From positions 67,842,392 to 67,906,391 of the forward strand of contig CM059559.1 of the NCBI GenBank assembly GCA_030386875.1: a stretch of 64,000 bases of DNA, given 5' to 3'. Both the position numbers and the translations under genes were made by a program. This document shows positions 1 to 11,455 of the stretch, in pieces. Under the pieces are notes generated by a model. The model saw only the letters and a program-made list of their open reading frames with translations. It had not been told where the DNA came from and made no database searches. The stretch is from Morinoia aosen (taxonomy: Eukaryota; Arthropoda; Malacostraca; Amphipoda; Talitridae). The first letter of the stretch is position 1. Every line of letters starts with the position of its first letter.

Positions 1-743
1 AATTATTAGAAAACTTGGAAAAACACGGGTTAAAACAGCTATAAACTTTCCTGAAAAAAACTCATTCCATCAACTGCTTCATTGATGCTGAAAAACAAAA
101 CTCCTGCCCTCCAATAATGTCTTAATTTAAAAACTAGTTTGAAATCACATAATCTAAATTTACATTATTCTGTGTTTAGGTCGAACACACGTGCTGTTGT
201 AGAACTCTGTCTCTTGGTAGTAACAATAATAGCCCCTACAAACTTGCGTCGCCTTGATTTACGCTGCCTCTTGGTATTAAAAATCATTGCCACAAATGCT
301 GCTGCAGCATTCGTCGCCCTCGTTGCAGTGTTCTGAAAATTTGCAACTGTCACGCCCCTCCGTAGTGCAAGCTGTGACTATCAAGAACGCGAGACACTTT
401 CTGTGAACTGAAGTTTGGCATCAGCCACTTGGTATTGTCTATTGTTTCTTGGCAAATTAGCTGAGTGAGTTGCTAAGAAGCCATTATTTTCCTCTGTAAT
501 ATCTATGGTTTCAATGAAAATTAGGTGAGTATACTGCTAAGCAGCTCAAAAATACCAAAGTGATCGGGGGCAAGCCGCAGTCAACCAGGGCCGCATTCCC
601 GCGACTGGCAGCGCCGCCTCTGCGCAGCGGCTGCGCAAATTTGCCAACTTGAACGCAGTTCCTCTTCGATATAAAGTTGTGTTCCGGAATTCAGCTTTTT
701 ACTCAGATTTTATGAAACTACGTAAAGTGCGCGGGCAAATCAT
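1..743. other. Intergenic, no recognised gene
   Basis: I see no gene here. Short open frames occur on both strands around 139-353 but lack motifs or splice context. The stretch 580-660 is comparatively GC-rich. Confidence 0.6.
670..696 (+). promoter_or_regulatory. Possible TATA/initiator core promoter
   Basis: TATAAAG at 670-676 is followed by TCAGCT at 691-696. This resembles an arthropod TATA plus initiator arrangement, slightly closer together than usual. No gene follows, only a 15-bp tandem repeat, so it could be a remnant of a mobile-element promoter or chance. Confidence 0.2.
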
Positions 744-1110
744 GTGAACATGACTTACACAGGTATAACTCACATATACATAACTCGAACACATATAGCT
801 CACACAGGCATAGCTCACATAAACATAACTCACATAGACATAGCTCACATTAACATGACTCACATAGACATAGTTCACATAGACATAACTCACACAGGCA
901 TAAATCACATAAACATAACTCACATAGAAATGGCTCGCATAAACATAACTCACATAGAAATAACTCACATAGACATAGCTCACATAAACATGACTCACAT
1001 AGACATAGCACAAATAGAAATAACTCACACAGGCATAAATCACATACACATAACTCACATAGACATAATTCAAATAGATATAGCTCATACAGACATAACT
1101 CACAAAGGTG
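744..1110. repeat. 15-bp minisatellite
   Basis: About 24 imperfect copies of a 15-bp unit of the form ACTCACATAGACATA, with drift at the AGA/AAA and AACT/AGCT positions. The unit length is divisible by 3 and lacks stops, so frames stay open on both strands without implying a protein. Confidence 0.9.
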
Positions 1111-1228
1111 CGAGCTTGTCGGGTAAAATCAGACGAAACTCCGCATGCCTCGCCGCCACCGCAACCTGAGTAAAAAAAGCAACTGTGACGACAAGTGCGA
1201 CTAGTGACGACACTACAGTCACTATATA

Positions 1229-1394
1229 CAGGGTGTTTCAAAAATACACGGCATAATTTCAGGTATGTATTTCCCACATGTAGACAATCAAAATAGTTCA
1301 TTACAACATATGTCCGGAAATGCTTCATTTCCGAGTTATGGCCTTCACAACATTGAAATTCACCGGAACGTTTTTCTTTCCGCAGGTCGTTGCC
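1229..1394 (+). repeat. Left terminal inverted repeat of DD41D copy 1
   Basis: 166 bp, nearly perfect reverse complement of 2553-2718. The inner end GCAGGTCGTTGCC matches GGCAACGACCTGC just after the transposase stop codon. Confidence 0.93.
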
Positions 1395-1483
1395 GTCAAA
1401 GGACACATTAAGAGGGCACTCTGACAGATCATTCCTAGGCGAAGGTTAAATTCAGTGTTGTGTTTGGCGTTCGACTGTGTGTC

Positions 1484-2551
1484 ATGTACACAAATCAGGA
1501 GCTGGCAGAGATGCACTTGATCTACGGTAAGGCAGACGGCAATGCTGCGCTGGCTCGTCGTTTGTACCAGGAGAGGTACCCACAGCGACAATGTCCAGAT
1601 CGGAAGACATTTGTAAGTCTCCATCAGCGTCTGTGCGAGTATGGAAAATTTGACTCTCCTGGATTGGGAAGGGGACGACCAAGATCTACAACTCCAGAAG
1701 AACAGGAGGAGATTCTGGAGATTGTGAACAGAACTCCTTCTATCAGCACACGAAGGTTAGCGTTGCAAGTGAATGTTCCCCATACGACTGTCTGGAGACT
1801 GCTGAAAGAGTATCAATTGTATCCTTACCATTTGCAACGTGTACAGGCGCTGTCACCAGCAGATTACCCTGCACGAGTTAGGTACTGTCAGTGGTTCTTG
1901 CAGCAATGTGCTGCAAATCCGAACTTTCCTGCCTTAGTATTATTTACAGATGAAGCACAGTTCTCACGAGATGGCATAACAAATCTCCACAATCAGCATG
2001 TATGGGCGTATGAAAACCCAAATGCAACTGTTGTATCTCATCACCAGGTGCGGTTCTCCCTCAACATGTGGGCCGGTATCATTGGTGATCGGTTAGTTGG
2101 ACCCCATGTACTTGTAAACAGACTTACGGGGCAGGCGTACACAAACTTCCTGGAAAACATCATACCTGATGTTTATGACGACACTCCACTGATCGATCGT
2201 CAGCACGCTCACTTCTTGCATGACGGCGCTCCTGCACACTTCAGTCGTACGGCTCGCCGGTACTTGGATCGAAGATTTCCTGATCGATGGATAGGTAGAG
2301 GTGGCCCAATTGCTTGGCCTCCACGCTCACCTGATCTGAACCCTCTCGATTTCTACTTGTGGGGCCATTTAAAATCATTGGTTTATTCGTCTCCGGTGCC
2401 TGATTTGGAATCCCTTCGGAATCGAATTGTGGCACGCTCTGAGGACATACGCAACATTCCTGGAGTGTGGGATCGTGTTCGCAGGTCAATGAGACATCGA
2501 TGTGAGGTCTGTATTCAAGCAGGAGGTGGTCATTTTGAACATCTTCTGTAA
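1484..2551 (+). CDS. Tc1/mariner-superfamily transposase, DD41D (rosa-like), intact
   Basis: Encodes a 355-residue transposase that would act in the nucleus to cut and paste the surrounding element at TA sites. I use the ATG at 1484; the frame is open slightly upstream but only from a non-ATG codon. Residues 1-55 form an N-terminal helix-turn-helix of the DUF4817 type common in insect transposases. GRGRPR at 63-68 is the usual AT-hook-like linker, and a second helix-turn-helix spans about 75-115. The catalytic acidic residues are D156 (FTDEAQF), D247 (HDGAPAHF) and D289 (NPLDFYLWG). D247 and D289 are separated by 41 residues, the spacing of the DD41D/rosa group. Length is normal for the superfamily and no frame disruption is present. 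It differs from the second copy at residue 161 (Ser here, Thr there). Activity is plausible but unproven. Confidence 0.95.
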   Translation: MYTNQELAEMHLIYGKADGNAALARRLYQERYPQRQCPDRKTFVSLHQRLCEYGKFDSPGLGRGRPRSTTPEEQEEILEIVNRTPSISTRRLALQVNVPHTTVWRLLKEYQLYPYHLQRVQALSPADYPARVRYCQWFLQQCAANPNFPALVLFTDEAQFSRDGITNLHNQHVWAYENPNATVVSHHQVRFSLNMWAGIIGDRLVGPHVLVNRLTGQAYTNFLENIIPDVYDDTPLIDRQHAHFLHDGAPAHFSRTARRYLDRRFPDRWIGRGGPIAWPPRSPDLNPLDFYLWGHLKSLVYSSPVPDLESLRNRIVARSEDIRNIPGVWDRVRRSMRHRCEVCIQAGGGHFEHLL

Positions 2552-2552
2552 T

Positions 2553-2718
2553 GGCAACGACCTGCGGAAAGAAAAACGTTCCGGTGAATTTCAATGTTGT
2601 GAAGGCCATAACTCGGAAATGAAGCATTTCCGGACATATGTTGTAATGAACTATTTTGATTGTCTACATGTGGGAAATACATACCTGAAATTATGCCGTG
2701 TATTTTTGAAACACCCTG
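2553..2718 (-). repeat. Right terminal inverted repeat of DD41D copy 1
   Basis: 166 bp, starting one base after the transposase stop codon and ending at the TA duplication at 2719-2720. Confidence 0.93.
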
Positions 2719-2817
2719 TATAAAATGTTAAATTTGTAATACTTAAATAATAATGATGCCCTGTTGCTGGAACACAATCAACGCCCCATTAATTCAGAGA
2801 TGAAATTGAAACAATTT

Positions 2818-2985
2818 TGCTACTACTCCAAAATGATCTATGACTTCAAAATGATCTACTACTCCAAAATGATCTACGACTTCAAATTGATCTGCTACTC
2901 TAAAGTGATCAACTGCTTTAAAGTGATCTACTACTTGAAAGTAATCTACTGCTCCAAATGGTCTACTGCACCATTTTATCAACCT
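2818..2985. repeat. 18-bp minisatellite
   Basis: About nine degenerate copies of an 18-bp unit such as CTACTCCAAAATGATCTA, alternating CTACTCC and GACTTC forms in the first half, which suggests an original 36-bp dimer. Confidence 0.85.
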
Positions 2986-3295
2986 ATCCAACACGGTCTA
3001 TCGCATCACTACTGCGTTACTGCGCGACTACAGCTCTGGTGCCAAATTTTAGGTGAGGTTCCGTGATGAATAGAATGCTGATTGAAACTTTAAACTGAAG
3101 AAATCTTGACATTGAACGCTTCCTATATATCATCACTACGAGTTCCGCTACCACCACTCATCACCACCACCAACACTCACCCCCACCACCACCAGAGCCA
3201 CCAACATCGAGGTACGCGCCATGCTGTAACGCCTCACTTCAGCGTCCTGGTCACAACCTGCACAACACACGCACGTCCAATTAACGCTCGCCGCT

Positions 3296-3633
3296 GGTGC
3301 CAGAAGCACGAGGATGGCAATGGACCAACGGTACTCGAGTTCCGTTGGTGCCAGATGCACGAGGATGACAATGGACCAACGGTATTCGAGTTCCGTTGGT
3401 GCCAGAAGCACGAGGATGGCGATGGACCAACGGTACTCGAGTTACGTTGGTGCCAGAAGCACGAGGATGGCAATGGACCAACGGTACTCGAGTTCCGTTG
3501 GTGCCAAAAGCACGAGGATGGCAATGGACCAACGGTACTCGAGTTCCGTTAGTGCCAGAAGCACGAGGATGGCAATGGACCAACGGTGCTCGAGTTCCGT
3601 TGGTGCCAGAAGCACGAAGAAGGCAATGGACTG
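3296..3633. repeat. 51-bp minisatellite
   Basis: Six full copies and a partial seventh of a 51-bp unit beginning GGTGCCAGAAGCACGAGGAT, with starts at 3296, 3347, 3398, 3449, 3500, 3551 and 3602. The period is exact and divergence low. Frames are open on both strands because 51 is a multiple of 3; I do not read this as a gene. Confidence 0.92.
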
Positions 3634-4159
3634 TATCATCTCCCGTAATTTCCTACAGACGCTAGCAGTAAAGGACTCCAGAAAGTTTTAAAAGACACAA
3701 TGATTGATACTATTTGTTTCATATTAAAATATTTCCCTATTTGTGATATTCTTATTTTGGTAAAATTCGCACTTTATTATTTTCGTAAAAAATCTTACTG
3801 CTATGTAAGAAGATGACACATTCACAGCAAATAGCATCCAAGTTACTGATCGTCTTCTGATAATAATTTTAAATATGTTTATGACTTTCACTACTATTAG
3901 TTAACAAATTGTTATTGCAGTAATAATAATACCAGCTATAATAATAACATATACCACTGAAAAATGTCAAGTTCGACCAGCAACAAATGAAAACCGACGT
4001 ATGGGAGTCATCATTACATCAACTAATTTTTCGCTTTCCTCAATTCAAAAATTCTACGATTTTTGTGAAATATTTCTAAAGTTTGACCAATTTTATTTCT
4101 ACATTGTTCTTTTTTGTGGGCGAGGTAACATCTAACATAATTTTTTTCTTCAATAGTGT
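3634..4159. other. AT-rich intergenic stretch
   Basis: No gene, RNA or clear repeat boundary recognised. Confidence 0.6.
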
Positions 4160-4469
4160 TGGATAAAATCTTCAACCACTTCACTGTAATTGTATGCTGT
4201 TATCGGCAAATTACAATTTATTTCATAGCTCAAACAGGAAAGATCCTTTGTTCTCTGTGAGGTTTTTCAGTCCTCCGACCTGTAACCTTTCAATGAACAC
4301 GAACACATAAAAAAAGCCTTCTTAGCTTTGAAGGAGGCTTAGTTTTAACGCCAACTTTCCCAAGTATTTTATTATTTTCAAGTCTTTACTTCACTCTGCA
4401 CTGAACACTCACAAATACGGTGTAGAAACAAAATAGATGATGACAGAGACTCCAACTAGAGACACCAGG

Positions 4470-4545
4470 CCACCACACACCACACAGCACCGCACAGCAC
4501 TCAGCACCACACACCACACAACAGCACTCAGCACCATTCAGCACA
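4470..4545. repeat. CACCACACAGCA-type low-complexity tract inside R1
   Basis: Imperfect 5-14-bp repeats of CACCACACA and CAGCAC type. The equivalent tract in R1 copy C (43270-43480) is almost three times longer, so this is a length-variable internal segment of R1. Confidence 0.8.
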
Positions 4546-5514
4546 GAGCGCAGCTTTCAACACTCCTCGGCTCCTGCTCACCGCCCCACATTTCGCTTCA
4601 GAGCACCTGCACCGCCCACAGCACACGCGCAGGTGTCGCGCTCATCCAAGCTCGCATGTGTGTTGTGTTCTGTACTGCTATGTTGAACTTATACGTATTC
4701 TGTGGACACATTATTTGTCTAGCTTCTATGTTCTCCGTCCCAAGTGTGCTGAGGTCGGAATAAATTGAAGCTACTTTTGTCAAGCAATGCACATAGAAAT
4801 TTTTCTATTGTTCTAACAGTATAGGAAAAAATCAGTGAATGGTATTCAACCCAACTTTGAATATGAATATGGCTTCTAAATTACATGTGTCCAAATTCAA
4901 ACTCTGAAAATGATTTAGGGAATAAAAACCAGATCACAGTTTTATGTTGAAATGAATAAGAAAAAGTTAGAGTCTCAGTGGACATTCAAAAAGCTCTCTA
5001 AGCAATATAGTCACAACAAAGTGCGATGTGATGAGAGAAAATGGAGTAGCCAATCGGTAATTTTTCTTCATTAGATTTTACGTGACTTCGTTCGATACTT
5101 TTTCTTCATTTACCTCCCTTCACTGCAGCTCATTTCCCTCATTGCCTACTACTAAATTCATCATCCCTCATTGCTTTTGATTGCATACGACAAGAGCTTT
5201 AAAGGAAGATGAGAAAGAAAAACAGTTTAATTACAATAAAGATGATTCAAATACTCTCATTGCTTCTCAAAATGTCTTGACATACTGATCCTGAGTTGAT
5301 ATAGACAAAAATGTTAAGATGAAGTATGTCAAATGAAGTAGCACTGGGTTATTCATAGACTTTATCCAACATGCATTCATCGATGACGTAGAGAATCTTC
5401 ACGTATGTGGTTATGAAATACTTGGAACAGCGCACAACCATTCAGATACTGAAATATTCGGTTCCATATCCGTAGAGTTTGAACTTTATCTCGAATGCAA
5501 AGCTGTATCACGAG

Positions 5515-6320
5515 TAGGGCTTGCAGTCCCGGGACAAAATGAAAATCCCAGAATCGTGGGATTTCAGGAAGGCAATCCCGGGAATTCCCTTCATTTTTCA
5601 GATTTTTACATTTATGCTATTGTAATTTGTTGCTCATGCCCATCACAGCATTGGACGATTTAGGGAGCGAAAACCCTTTATCTGAGAAGGAAAGTTGTTT
5701 TTTTTGTTTATTTAGGTTTAGTGCTTTCACTACAGCTTTCTCTTGCATGAGAGCGCTTTGTTCCAATACGAATTCGAGCTACTAGTTGACGCAACTGGGT
5801 CTACAGTTCCAGGCTTCACTATGTTGTGTTCACTCTTCGGGTGACGAAACATACTACTACTGGTAGACCAGCCTTTGCAAAGTAAACTCTTGCCGCACTA
5901 TACACTTCGCACTTTCTCCAGTTGCATCTTGAACATAGTATCGCCGCACAAAGGCTTCAGTTTCTACAACATCGTTTCTATTACAGTCTATTCTTTATTA
6001 CCTGCAAAATCAAACCACAAAATTTATTCTGTTGCAATACTTGAACTATATTATGATATAGTGTAGACTACTCTGAGTGGTGATGTAAATTGCAATAATA
6101 TTATTAATACTATAACACTTAAGTCCCGTCTTTTTATCTCTCTCTAATTAATTAATCATATTAAACAGCCTGATAATTGTTTTTTTCTCATCCATATTTA
6201 GAAATATATATACTATTAAGAATCGAGGGAATGTCAGGGGAAAAGGATATCCCGGAGCGGAAAATTTCAGCCCCAAACCATCCGGGATCCCGGGATGCAA
6301 ACCCAAATCCCGAGCCCTGC
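5515..6320. mobile_element. Non-autonomous hAT-like element inside R1
   Basis: The left end reads AGGGCTTG with TGCAGTCCCGGGA nearby. The right end on the opposite strand reads CAGGGCTCGGGATTTGGG with TTGCATCCCGGGA. Imperfect inverted ends rich in CCCGGGA are typical of many insect hAT derivatives. R1 copy B has different sequence here and resumes homology on both sides (CACGAGTA on the left; AATTCAGCGACAC on the right), which supports an insertion or replacement. No transposase is visible. An 8-bp duplication is not clear. Confidence 0.55.
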
Positions 6321-6640
6321 AACCGATAAATTCAGCGACACGAGAATGTGATATATATATTTTTGGGAAGCGGGTCAAGAGGTTTTCCTTAGGAAAATCC
6401 GGCTCAAAATCATTTTTGAACTGCGTTTTCCAATTATCTTGTTATTACTAGTGGGAAATAAGAGAATTTCTAATATTTTTATTTAGCTAAGTTTTTTGTA
6501 AAAAATGTATGGGTATGCACTTTTCCAAAAGCAATGAAACTTTCTGAAAATGCCAATATCCGGTTCTACATTAAAAAACTACTTACTTGACGAGCAATTC
6601 TAACAAATATCTCATTATATTCCATAATTTTAGAGGCATG

Positions 6641-7158
6641 TGTGTGTGCGGCACTTTGCAATGTGCAGCACACATGTGAGCGTGTGTGTGGCCACTTGAC
6701 TATCAGAGCTGCAGCTTGCGTCACGCCTCAGATGAACATGTGAGGTCCCTTGACACAAACGCAACCGAGCGCCGCTGTTTAAAAACGATCAAAAACCGCT
6801 TCAAAGTTTGGTGGCTCTGAAGCCCGTGCATCTCAGCTCGACTTGCGTTGATTTCCGATTATTTGATGACTGCCATCCTGTGGCCAGGACTAACTCTCCA
6901 GCCAGAGGAAGCACTAAGAGGTGTGGAGGAAACACGAAAGCAAATAGTTTCAGAAAACTCTTTATTTCATCGACATCGCAACACAAACCGGGAGTACAGA
7001 TATCGACAGCTGCGTGCGGTTACAGGAACAATCTTTATATATAAAATATTTAATTCTATTTCCTAATTCGCCAATTAGCATCGGCCGAAATTGTGTGGGA
7101 ATAATTCGCTGTTAGTTTAAATCTAATGCAGGAACATTTCATTCCAGCCCATCATTTC
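6641..7158. other. Intergenic with short GT-rich tract
   Basis: GTGTGTGTG-type sequence lies near 6641-6690. Small open frames on both strands at 6800-7066 show no recognisable motif. No gene called. Confidence 0.5.
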
Positions 7159-7735
7159 CTACACCAGACAACACTACACCAGACAATACACACACCACTA
7201 CACCAGACATCACACACAACACTGCACCAGACAACACACACAACACTGCACCAGACAACACACACAACACTGCACCAGACAACACACACAACACTGCACC
7301 AGACAACACACACAACACTGCACCAGACAACACACACAACACTGCACCAGACAACACACACAACACTGCACCAGACAACACACACAACACTGCACCAGAC
7401 AACACACACAACACTACACCAGACAACACACACAACACTACACCAGACAACACACACAACACTACACCAGACAACACACACAACACTACACCAGACAACA
7501 CACACAACACTACACCAGACAACACACACAACACTACACCAGACAACACACACAACACTACACCAGACAACACACACAACACTACACCAGACAACACACA
7601 CAACACTACACCAGACAACACACACAACACTACACCAGACAACACACACAACACTACACCAGACAACACACACAACACTACACCAGACAACACACACAAC
7701 ACTACACCAGACAACACACACAACACTACAACAGG
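7159..7735. repeat. 24-bp minisatellite, about 23 copies
   Basis: Near-identical 24-bp units, ACAACACTGCACCAGACAAC followed by ACAC. The first eight regular units carry CTGCACC (7220 to about 7394); all later ones carry CTACACC. The length is a multiple of 3 with no stops, so frames are open on both strands (TTLHQTTH on plus). No start, splice or domain context supports a gene. Confidence 0.93.
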
Positions 7736-7783
7736 GAGACACTATACATCTGCTGTGCAGCTCCTGCTGGTGCTGGTGTGATG

Positions 7784-7875
7784 CTGTCACACCACCACCG
7801 ACACACCACAGCCTGCAGTCACACCACCACCGACACACCACAGCCTGCAGTCACACCACCACAACACATCACAGC
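7784..7875. repeat. 30-bp repeat, about three copies
   Basis: Unit of the form CACCACCGACACACCACAGC plus CTGCAGTCAC, with starts near 7790, 7823 and 7856. The last copy has diverged. Confidence 0.75.
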
Positions 7876-9031
7876 CTGCAATGGGTCTCAAACTCAACAG
7901 AAATATTTCTCTAAGCTAAAAAACTATATTTTGCTCTATTTTGACAGAAATTGGTGGAACGACACAGACCCCAATGGAGCTGAAACTAACCGTCTTAAAG
8001 CGAAACTTGAATTTTGGTTAACTTTCTGTACTTCGTTGCTTGTGAAGAGACACAGAACGCCATCTAACTCCACAATGCCATCGTGTGTTCCATTGCTGCT
8101 TCAGAGAGTGTGGTAGTTCTGGCTGCGGGGTCGCGGAATTATTACAGGGCTGCGCGACCCCCGCTTTAACCAGGCTAGCCAACGAAAAGCTCGGGTATAG
8201 CGCTGCTATCCTATTCACCAATGTACTCCAAGTTCCAGCCGACCTGACCTATCTCGAGAGCTTCCAAAGCTCAACTCGGCCAACAAACTCCAGGACCGTC
8301 TCAGGCTTCGGTACAGTCACTGACCAAACAGATTTACCAAGTCACACCTAAGCTCAACTTACGACCGAACTTCTCTTGCCAACTTGCACCAGTTCCCAGT
8401 AACTTTCCGACTCAATCTTGTGCCGCGATTCTCAAGCCGGCATTCTAGGGAAACAACAAAATACGAAACTTACGTTTACTGAAATCCACGTTCAGGATAT
8501 TACACTTTAAAACATACCACTTACGATAAAACCGGTCGGCAAGGCTACATTACGTGCAACTATACGATCCCACTCTATACATTGGCGACTATCTTATGGC
8601 GGAGTCTTCTAGCACCGGACGTTAGCCTTTATTAACTTGTCCTTGCTCAGACCCACCATATCACGCACAACGTAGTCACCGACGAAAGTATACACGGAGG
8701 AGTACAAAGACAGCCAAACCGACCTCTACAGGCTTCAAAATCTAACCCTAAGACAGCCGAGCCGACCTCTACAGGCTCAAAACACTAACTCCCTAACCTA
8801 TCGTTGGCAACCCTCCACATGCTCTCGCTATTGCGCGTAACAGGTCGAGCGTGGATGTTACTTTCCAGAGTATACAGAAAACTCTACTTATAGCACAACG
8901 CAACTAATAATAAAAAGGACTTCAAAATAGTAGCACACTACTACAAGAGTAGTACCGGCACTAGAGGAGGAACCGTAGGGGAATTCGAGTGTCTGGGGAA
9001 GCACCTCAGAAGCTCGCAGCCCAAAAAATAC
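7876..9031. other. Intergenic, unclassified; short direct repeat at 8709-8795
   Basis: No gene recognised. The segment 7950-8330 looks like a fragment of a dispersed repeat but has no partner in this window. GACCTCTACAGGCTTC-type sequence is repeated about 45 bp apart within 8709-8795. Confidence 0.4.
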
Positions 9032-9175
9032 CTGCAGCAGCAGTCCCAAGCGGGGCAGTCTCCATCGCTCTCACATGGCAACTGGTACGGAAAATTGTCG
9101 TCTTCTTTCAGTTTTGCAACCTCCCTGCAGTCTATGTAGGGATGTGTGAAGATCGTGGTGGTGCACACCTCACAA
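9032..9175 (-). CDS. Candidate internal exon of a cysteine-rich peptide gene (exon A)
   Basis: On the minus strand a long pyrimidine tract ending CTTCTTTTCCAG stands immediately before 9175, and CAG|GTATTT at 9032/9031 is a good donor. The 144-bp interval between them is open. It encodes 47 full codons with cysteines CEVC near the start, IDC in the middle, and LPCESDGDCPAWDCCC at the end. The pattern C-x5-C-x4-CCC resembles small disulfide-rich secreted domains (knottin, WAP or astakine-like), but I cannot assign a family. A similar peptide is encoded at 15.7 kb. No partner exon is confirmed, so it may be a real exon, a relic, or a fluke of splice-like sequence. Confidence 0.4.
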
Positions 9176-9767
9176 CTGGAAAAGAAGAAGAAAACCCGGT
9201 AATTGCTGCAACGATATGGCGTGGGTTGAGCGTTTATTTCACTACTGAAAAAAAGAGAACTCCGTAATTTTTAATGTGGTGTAGCGGCTGTCAAAAATCC
9301 CATGCATTGTTTCATTGATCACACGACCCTTGACAAAGAATTGTTGATAGAGCACTATTTATTTGTTGAAGCGAACAATCAGGAAGCGAATTGGTATATA
9401 CGACATCTAAACGTATATACATCTCTTACTTAATGCTTACGATATTTCTACAATGCAGTGTAGTTCCACTGAAACAAAGTACTTGATTTCAGTGCGCAAA
9501 CTGCCCGGCGTGACTTACTTATCGATTCATGGGATACCAGATCGGACTTGCGAGTCGATGACAGCGTTGGTTTGTGTTATCGGGCCTCCGATGTTCGAAA
9601 GGAGGAAGGACAGATGTAACAAAATTAGATTATTTGCATATTAATACGTTTTGGTCTATAAAATGTTATCTAGACGTATGATAATGACTGAAATTAATAA
9701 TGTCTCATGAAAGGCTAGTTAAACACTGTTTAAAACTAGTTTTATATCAGCAAACACTAGAAGTATA
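9176..9767. other. Intergenic upstream of candidate exon A
   Basis: Apart from the pyrimidine tract next to exon A, no gene or repeat is recognised. Confidence 0.5.
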
Positions 9768-10389
9768 CGGGTGGACAAAATAATGGAGACAAAATATATT
9801 TCAAAATGGTTCAATATGGTTTAATATGGACAAAATATATTTCAATATGGTTTAGGTCCACCCTTTGAGGCAATTACTGCCTAAATTTTCTGAGGTGATG
9901 ATTCTTTCAAATTGTGAATTATTTCTAAAGGAATTTTAGTCCATTCTTCAGTTAAAACACCCCCAGTTCTTTTGGAGACGATGGCGGTGGAATTCGACTT
10001 CTCACTTGGATCTCTGCAACCGACCATTAATGCTCAATAATGAAGCGGCCTGGGGATTGTGGCACCTAGATGAGGTGCTCAACTTCATTAGAATGTTCCT
10101 CGTGCCTTTCTTCAACAAATCTAGCTGTAAGGTTTGGGGCATTATCATCTTGAAAAATAGCGTTCCTCTCCGGAAAGAGCACTTGAACCACAGGATGAAC
10201 TTGATCACCCAAAATTCCTAAATAGTCTCGGCTGTTAATTCTTCCATGAAGAGAAATCATTGGCCCGGCGGATTTCCAAGCAAGAGAAGTCCAGATCATC
10301 ACAGAATCCCTGCCATGTTTTGCGGTTGGGAGAAGGCAGTCTGGAAAGCTGGATGAAGCCATGATACAGTTAATCTGTGCTATTTTCAA
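9768..10389 (-). pseudogene. Tc1-like transposon remnant (3' half of transposase)
   Basis: The end at 9768 starts CGGGTGGACAAAATAATGGA, preceded by TA, typical of a Tc1-like terminal repeat. The minus strand then decodes the C-terminal half of a Tc1-type transposase. FQDDNAP (second catalytic Asp) and SPDLNIIEHLW (third acidic residue, Glu, DD34E type) are both visible. Stops and frameshifts occur in the C-terminal portion near 9900-9960, and the N-terminal half and far terminus are missing. Nothing suggests activity. Confidence 0.8.
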
Positions 10390-10439
10390 AGTTGCTCAAT
10401 ACGATTGACTTTAAATTTGAGGTAAACACTAAACTTTAT

Positions 10440-10905
10440 TTAAGCAATTGCGGTCTTGATGATCAGTAAAATATCCTCCACTTTTTTCACGTCTTCATCT
10501 CTGTTCTTTGATTCATTTTTGAATTTTCACTTCTCCACTTTTCCTTTGTGTATTGTTGTTTTCTTTCTTTTCATTTGCATGTTCCCGGTTTTCTTTTTCT
10601 TGTATCTTTATTTTCTCCCGCACTGGACGATCAAGCAACTCCCAAATCAGAGATGACACAGTCAACTTCACACGAAATCTTTTTCACAATTTTTGTAAAG
10701 GCATTGAGCGCGAGCGTTTTGTGAAACTTAGTCTCGTTTTGAAGGTGTTCACTTTTTAAATTCACGTTTATGATCACATTTCATTTATTCGATTCAAATC
10801 CACCGATGAGAATGACTCCAACAAATGAAAGCGAACAAAATTAAAAGCGGGGAAATATATTCTATTATTTCAAAATTCGAACATATTTGTTCACCACAAA
10901 ATATT
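10440..10905 (+). repeat. Dispersed repeat R2, copy 1
   Basis: Matches 34165-34610 in reverse orientation. Shared landmarks are ATCAGTAAAAT at one end, AAAGCGAACAAAAT near the other, and TTCAAAATTCGA beyond it. Noncoding, class unknown. Confidence 0.65.
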
Positions 10906-10957
10906 CCAGAGAGTCAAAGCCAGTGTAGCTACAGAAATATAGCAATACAAAAATACG

Positions 10958-11313
10958 CTGAGTGTAACACAATGACGCACGAGTAACACGTGAGTGTAAC
11001 ACAATGACGCACGATTAACACGTGGGTGTAACACAATGACGCACGAGTAACATGTGAGTGTAACACAATGACGCACGAGTAACACGTGAGTGTAACACAA
11101 TGACGCACGAGTAACATGTGAGTGTAACACAATGACGCACGAGTAACACGTGAGTGTAACACAATGACGCACAAGTAACGCGTGAGTGTAACACAATGAC
11201 GCACAAACAACACGTGAGTGTAACACAAGAACGCACGAGTAACGCGTGAGTGTAACACAATGACACACGAGCAACACGTGAGTGTAACACAATGATGCAC
11301 GAGCAACACGTGA
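10958..11313. repeat. 32-bp minisatellite, about 11 copies
   Basis: Unit GAGTGTAACACAATGACGCA plus CGAGTAACACGT, with mostly single-base variants. Stop-free frames span it on the minus strand but are repeat artefacts. Confidence 0.92.
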
Positions 11314-11405
11314 GCAGTAACCACAACTCACCAGCAACAGTCGCACGCTGGGCACCGCCATGTCGGACGTCTGCAGTCGGAATGGGGACGGAAACTGGGG
11401 CTGTT

Positions 11406-11455
11406 GCATGTGTGTGTGTGTGTGTGTGTGTGTTGTGTGTTGTGTGTGTGTGTGC
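11406..11455. repeat. (GT)n microsatellite
   Basis: Uninterrupted and interrupted GT dinucleotide runs next to the 32-bp array. Confidence 0.9.

Larger units (their letters stand above)
1229..2718 (+). mobile_element. Complete rosa-like DD41D mariner transposon, copy 1
   Basis: A 1,490-bp element with 166-bp terminal inverted repeats (1229-1394 and 2553-2718), both starting CAGGGTGTTTCAAAAATACA at the tips. TA dinucleotides at 1227-1228 and 2719-2720 are the expected target-site duplication. One uninterrupted transposase frame fills the interior. An almost identical copy lies inverted at 46048-47536, so both inserted recently or one came from the other. Confidence 0.95.
4160..6640. repeat. 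Dispersed repeat R1, copy A
   Basis: Sequence shared with two other places in this window. 4160-4700 matches 42970-43640 (CAGGAAAGATCC versus CAGGTAAGATCC; both hold a CACCACACA-rich tract). 4740-5510 matches 13020-13800 (GCTGAGGTCGGAATAAATTG in both). 6330-6640 matches 13900-13945 and about 15000-15335. No coding capacity is recognised, so R1 is an old multi-kilobase family of unknown class. Copy A is split by a hAT-like insertion at 5515-6320. Confidence 0.75.

Noticed and set aside
699..1406. Tyrosine-rich minus-strand frame joined to a TIR-derived start
   Set aside because: Runs through the 15-bp array into the DD41D terminal repeat; no real start or domain.
7126..7914. Histidine/threonine-rich plus-strand frame and leucine/cysteine-rich minus-strand frames
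   Set aside because: Artefacts of the 24-bp tandem repeat.
10456..10759. Phenylalanine-rich frames
   Set aside because: T-rich part of the noncoding repeat R2.
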